Source: DAOUAT01 sp964551735 | Lineage (GTDB): Bacteria > Chloroflexota > Anaerolineae > CG2-30-64-16 | Direction: 5' to 3' | DNA: 64,000 nt | Assembly (NCBI GenBank): GCA_964551735.1 | Contig: CAZKEF010000025.1 | Coordinates: 20,626-84,625 of the forward strand | Shown here: in pieces, positions 60,780 through 64,000 of the stretch | Layout: every line of letters starts with the position of its first letter | Position numbering within the stretch: the stretch's first letter is position 1 | Program-made: the position numbers and the translations under genes | Notes under the pieces: model-generated | The model's database searches: none | What the model was told of the DNA's origin: nothing | The model's input: only the letters and a program-made list of their open reading frames with translations

Positions 60780-61421
60780 ATGGCGCTTCTGAACGCAGAG
60801 ATCCGTAAAGAGGTGAAGGCCGCGCTATCGGACGTGACCACGCCCGTCACGTTCAAGGTCTTCACCCAGGCCTTCGAATGCCAGTATTGCAAGGAAACGC
60901 GCGAGTTGGTTGAAGAAGTCGCCGCACTCTCGGACCATGTATCAGCCGAAGTCTACGACTTCGAGAAGGACAAAGCACTGGCCGAGAGCCTGGGAATTGA
61001 CAAGATCCCAGCTATCGCAGTTATCGGCAGAAAAGACTACGGCGTCCGCATGTTCGGCATCCCATCAGGCTATGAGTTCGGCAGCCTCATCGAGAGCATC
61101 AAGTTGGTGTCGGCAGGAGACTCAGGCCTGGCTCCGGAGACCCGGAAGCAGATCGCCAAACTGACGAACCCGGTCACTCTTCAGGTGTTCATCACCCCTA
61201 CCTGACCGTACTGCCCGCGAGCCGTGATGCTCGCCTTCCAGATGGCGCTGGAAAGCGACTTGATCCAGGCGCACATGGTGGAGGTTGTGGAGTTCCCGCA
61301 CCTGGGCAACAAGTATCAGGTGATGGGCGTGCCTCGCACTGTGATTGATGAGACGATCCACATCGAAGGTGCGGTGCCCGAGCCGATGCTCATGAAGGAA
61401 TTCGCCAAACTGCTGAAGTAA
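60780..61421 (+). CDS. Two-unit protein disulfide oxidoreductase, predicted selenoprotein (UPYC)
   Basis: A 213-residue protein disulfide oxidoreductase (PDO) of the archaeal/thermophile type with two thioredoxin units. The N-unit active site is Cys34-Gln-Tyr-Cys37 (AFECQYCKE). The C-unit reads TLQVFITPT, then TGA at 61203-61205 (residue 142), then PYCP with Cys145 and continues in the same frame to TAA at 61421 (QVMGVPRTVIDE, the cis-Pro loop). The TGA stands exactly where the nucleophilic Cys of CPYC is expected, giving UPYC. A hairpin with a CGTGAT loop lies 11 bases after TGA. ATG 60780 has AGGAGG 10 bases upstream. Read without recoding the gene would be split into a 141-residue half and an orphan 65-codon tail. 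Selenocysteine genes selA/B/C/D are not in this window. Confidence 0.85.
61217..61234 (+). promoter_or_regulatory. Bacterial SECIS-like hairpin
   Basis: A perfect 6-bp stem GCGAGC / GCTCGC with the 6-base loop CGTGAT. The loop begins 18 bases after the TGA at 61203-61205. The distance and the early GU in the loop fit the bacterial SECIS pattern (recalled consensus). Confidence 0.65.
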
Positions 61422-61492
61422 ATCGGCTCTCATGGACGGCCCATGTCAAATAAACCTGACCTGTTTGCAACTCAACGCTACACGGCAGCGTT

Positions 61493-61521
61493 TTGACGCA
61501 AGCCGTTGTCTGTGTTATATT
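61493..61521 (+). promoter_or_regulatory. Promoter of citrate synthase
   Basis: TTGACG and TATATT are separated by 17 bases, about 80 bases before GTG 61600. Confidence 0.65.
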
Positions 61522-61599
61522 TGTACCATAGATGTCGTAAGGTGCGCCGCGGGGTTGAGGCGCATTCACACCATAATGATGAAACAGCAGGAGGCAGCA

Positions 61600-62766
61600 G
61601 TGAGCAATTCAGAGGCAACGAAGCCCGCAGCCGGCAAGGGCGGCGGCATGGCAGGGATGGTCGTGGCTGATAGCAATATCAGCTTCGTGGATGGCAACAA
61701 AGGTATCCTGGAGTATCGCGGTTACGATATTCGTGTGCTGGCGGAACACAGCACCTTTGAGGAGGTGGCTTATCTCCTGTGGAACGGCCGCCTGCCTACA
61801 GCCCATGAGCTCGAGGAAATGAAGCGCCAGTCGCGTGCGTGTCGTTTCATGCCACCGGAGATCATCGCCGCATTGCGCAACATGCCCAAAAACGCTGATC
61901 CCATGGCCGTGATGCGCAGCGCGGTCTCGATGTTGGCACATTACGACCCGGAATCGGAGGAGAACTCAGCCATCGCGCACCAACACAAAGCGTGCCGGCT
62001 GCTGGGCCAGATTTCGGGCGTGGTGGCCGCGTTCGAGCGCATCCGCCGCGGCGAAGAGCCGGTGAAGCCCCGCATGGACCTGGATCACGCGGCCAACTTC
62101 CTGTGGATGCTGACCGGCGAGGATCCGGAGCCGACCGCGGCCAGGGCGCTGGACCAATACCTGCTGCTGCTGGCTGAGCACGAGCTGAATGCCTCCACCT
62201 TCACGGCGCGCGTCATCGCCTCCACCGGCTCAGACCTACACTCGGCCATCACCGGCGCGCTGGGTGCGTTGAAGGGGCCAGCGCACGGCGCGGCCGTGCA
62301 GGAAGCCATGGAGCAATTCCTAGAGATCGGAACCGAGGACAACGTGGAGCCGTGGTTCAGGTCGCTGGCCGGCACGGGCCGCCGCGTCATGGGCATCGGT
62401 CATCGCGTCTACAAGGTGCGCGACCCGCGCGCCGCGCCGTTGATGGCGAACGTCAACCGGATGGTCGAGGCCACCGGTGAGCGCACATGGTTCAACATCG
62501 CCAGCCAGCTTGAGGCGCTGGCGGTCGAGGATGAGTATTTCAAGTCACGCGGCCTCAGCGCTAACGTGGACTTCTACTCCGCGCCGCTGCTCTACTCCAT
62601 CGGCATCCCGGTGGACGCGTTCACTTGTATGTTCGCCATGAGCCGCATCGTGGGCTGGACCGCGCACGTCTACGAGCAGCAGGCCAACAACCGCCTGATC
62701 CGGCCGCTGGCGAACTACACCGGCGAGCACCAGGTGCCGTGGACGCCAATCGAGCAACGCGGCTAG
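61600..62766 (+). CDS. gltA: Citrate synthase
   Basis: A type I/2-methylcitrate-like citrate synthase. The catalytic residues are in GPAHGAAV (His), MGIGHRVYK (His) and NVDFYSAPLLYSIGIP (Asp). The start is taken as GTG 61600 (VSNSEATKPAAGKGGG, 388 residues) because AGGAGG lies 5 bases upstream; ATG 61576 or 61579 would add eight residues but lack such a site. It condenses acetyl-CoA with oxaloacetate, feeding the TCA cycle. A strong hairpin terminator lies 12 bases past the stop. Confidence 0.95.
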   Translation: MSNSEATKPAAGKGGGMAGMVVADSNISFVDGNKGILEYRGYDIRVLAEHSTFEEVAYLLWNGRLPTAHELEEMKRQSRACRFMPPEIIAALRNMPKNADPMAVMRSAVSMLAHYDPESEENSAIAHQHKACRLLGQISGVVAAFERIRRGEEPVKPRMDLDHAANFLWMLTGEDPEPTAARALDQYLLLLAEHELNASTFTARVIASTGSDLHSAITGALGALKGPAHGAAVQEAMEQFLEIGTEDNVEPWFRSLAGTGRRVMGIGHRVYKVRDPRAAPLMANVNRMVEATGERTWFNIASQLEALAVEDEYFKSRGLSANVDFYSAPLLYSIGIPVDAFTCMFAMSRIVGWTAHVYEQQANNRLIRPLANYTGEHQVPWTPIEQRG

Positions 62767-62778
62767 CCCACCACAGCA

Positions 62779-62827
62779 GCCCAAAAAGAAACCGGGTTTC
62801 TGCGAGAAACCCGGTTTCTTTTTGGGC
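62779..62827. terminator. Long bidirectional terminator hairpin
   Basis: A perfect 23-bp stem with the loop GCG; the right arm contains a T5 run and the left arm an A5 run, so it can terminate transcripts from both sides. It lies between the convergent citrate synthase and CoA-transferase genes. The core AACCGGGTTTCT-GCG-AGAAACCCGGTT is shared with the smaller hairpin at 57642. Confidence 0.9.
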
Positions 62828-62839
62828 ATCCGCACCCCC

Positions 62840-64000
62840 TCAAATCCAGTGCTGCTCCTTCGCAAACCGCGTCAACTCCTCGCGGAACTGCGGCGCGGCG
62901 ATGTTGATCAACGACTGGACGCGGTGACGGATGGTCTTGGCGTGCAGGTCAGCCACACCGTATTCGGTGACAATGTAATGGACGTGGTAGCGGCCGGTTA
63001 CCACCCCTGCACCGGGCTTCAGCGTAGGCACGATGCGGCTGATCGCCCCGTCCTTGGCCGTGGCCGGCAGCGCGATAATGGGCACACCGCCGGGCGAGCG
63101 AGACGCGCCGTAGATGAAGTCGAGCTGGCCACCGACGCCGCTATAGAACTGCGTGCCGATGGAGTCGGCGCATACCTGACCCGTCAAATCTACTTCGATG
63201 GCTGAGTTGATAGCGACCTGCTTGCTGTTCTGCGCGATCACGAACGGATCATTGACGTAATCTTGCGGATGGAACTCGAACAGCGGGTTGTTGTCCATGT
63301 AATCGTACAATCGTTGCGAACCCAGCGCGAAGCCAGCAATGATCTTACCCCGATGGATCGTCTTGGCCGCGTTCGTGAGCACCCCCGTCTCGATCAGCTC
63401 AATGACACCATCCGAAAATAACTCGGTGTGTACCCCCAGGTCCTTCTTGTCTTTCAGGTAGAGCAACACCGCGTCCGGGATCTCGCCGATGCCCATCTGC
63501 ATGGTCGCGCCGTCCGGGATCAGATCGGCGATGTTGCTGGCGATCTGTTTCTGCAGCTCACCCGGCGAGCCCATAGGTACCTCGACGATGGGGTAACTGA
63601 CAGGCACGATGTGGGTGAGCCGGCTGACGTGGATGAAGCTGTCGCCCAGGGCGCGCGGCATCTGGTCGTTGACCTCGGCGATGACGACCTTGGCGGACTC
63701 GGCCGCAGGCTTGGTCAGCCCAACCTCGACACCGAAGGTGCAGAAACCGTGCTCATCGGGTGGCGAGCAGTGCACCATCGCCACGTCCGGCTTGAGTAGC
63801 TTGGGGTCGCGCAGGGCACGCGGGATCTCGCTGAGGAAGATGGGGGTGAAATCGGCGCGGCCCTGGTTGACCGCCTGGCGGACGTTGTGGCTGATGAACA
63901 GCGAGTTCACCCGGATGTGGCCCTGCATTTCCGGCTCGACGTATTCGGCCGGGCCGATGGTGAGCACCTGGCAGATCTCGACATCCTCCAACTGCGGCGC
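62840..64000 (-). CDS. Acetyl-CoA hydrolase/4-hydroxybutyrate CoA-transferase family (5' part cut by window)
   Basis: At least 386 codons of a CoA-transferase family I protein are visible; the N-terminal part (perhaps 50 residues) lies beyond the window edge. Visible motifs: HCSPPDEHGFCTFGVEVGLT, PDGATMQMGIGEIPDAVL, ELFSDGVIELIETG (the catalytic Glu region), GQLDFIYGASRSPGGVPIIA and the C-terminal TEYGVADLHAKTIRHR. It transfers CoA between carboxylates or hydrolyses acyl-CoA, consistent with a fermentative acid-forming metabolism. Confidence 0.92.
   Translation of the reverse strand, partial: APQLEDVEICQVLTIGPAEYVEPEMQGHIRVNSLFISHNVRQAVNQGRADFTPIFLSEIPRALRDPKLLKPDVAMVHCSPPDEHGFCTFGVEVGLTKPAAESAKVVIAEVNDQMPRALGDSFIHVSRLTHIVPVSYPIVEVPMGSPGELQKQIASNIADLIPDGATMQMGIGEIPDAVLLYLKDKKDLGVHTELFSDGVIELIETGVLTNAAKTIHRGKIIAGFALGSQRLYDYMDNNPLFEFHPQDYVNDPFVIAQNSKQVAINSAIEVDLTGQVCADSIGTQFYSGVGGQLDFIYGASRSPGGVPIIALPATAKDGAISRIVPTLKPGAGVVTGRYHVHYIVTEYGVADLHAKTIRHRVQSLINIAAPQFREELTRFAKEQHWI

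Noticed and set aside
61203..61205. TGA as a nonsense mutation or frameshift splitting the PDO gene
   Set aside because: The frame is unchanged across the TGA, the codon falls exactly on the catalytic Cys, and a SECIS-like hairpin follows at the right distance. Recoding explains all three; random decay would not. Absence of sel genes elsewhere would reopen this.

Overview
The window looks like a chromosomal contig from a Chloroflexota bacterium, most likely Anaerolineae/Caldilineae-like. This is an inference from high GC, from BTAD/SARP and cyclase-ATPase-TPR giant regulators, SpoVS and RicT homologues in a non-sporulating context, a T-box leader, a predicted tungsten aldehyde:ferredoxin oxidoreductase, and a secreted protein ending in a YLPYVVR-type tail. 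There is no phage, insertion sequence, CRISPR array, rRNA or tRNA. About 50 protein genes fill the window.

Layout. 1-7 kb: two very large TPR-containing regulators. 7-9.6 kb: a secreted tandem-repeat protein, Hsp70-like and beta-helix remnants, and an empty stretch. 9.6-14.6 kb (minus): a propeller lipoprotein and a MacAB-type ABC exporter. 15-25 kb: Rex, two CBS proteins, a B12-binding radical SAM protein, a complete four-subunit 2-oxoacid:ferredoxin oxidoreductase, an aminotransferase, an E1-like protein and a double GNAT protein. 26-30 kb: a T-box leader (predicted threonine-specific) followed by lysC-hom-asd. 30-40 kb: HAD-like protein, glycosyltransferase, flippase-like protein, S9 peptidase, HD protein, lipoprotein, MaoC, holB, ricT and spoVS. 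40.7-47 kb: a surface-polysaccharide cluster. 47-54 kb: OsmC, TlpA, two tandem FemX-like genes, a nuclease-like protein, a membrane protein, and a small-peptide/isoprenyl-synthase pair. 54-64 kb: nucleoside hydrolase, class II aldolase, a tungsten module (radical SAM maturase, AOR, ModE-like regulator), a predicted selenoprotein disulfide oxidoreductase, citrate synthase and a partial CoA-transferase.

Physiology (inference): aminotransferase, 2-oxoacid:ferredoxin oxidoreductase, AOR and CoA-transferase/acetyl-CoA hydrolase fit anaerobic amino-acid oxidation, with Rex sensing NADH/NAD+.

Most notable: (1) a two-unit protein disulfide oxidoreductase whose second CPYC motif reads UPYC through an in-frame TGA, with a SECIS-like hairpin just downstream; (2) an isoprenyl-synthase-like gene followed by a 78-residue leader-type peptide whose only Trp is its last residue, a ComQX-like arrangement; (3) an AOR leader holding a strong intrinsic terminator and a duplicated arm, a candidate riboswitch or attenuator; (4) the T-box; (5) a family of about 63-bp palindromic repeats, one copy retained in frame inside a FemX-like gene, plus several other intergenic repeat types.
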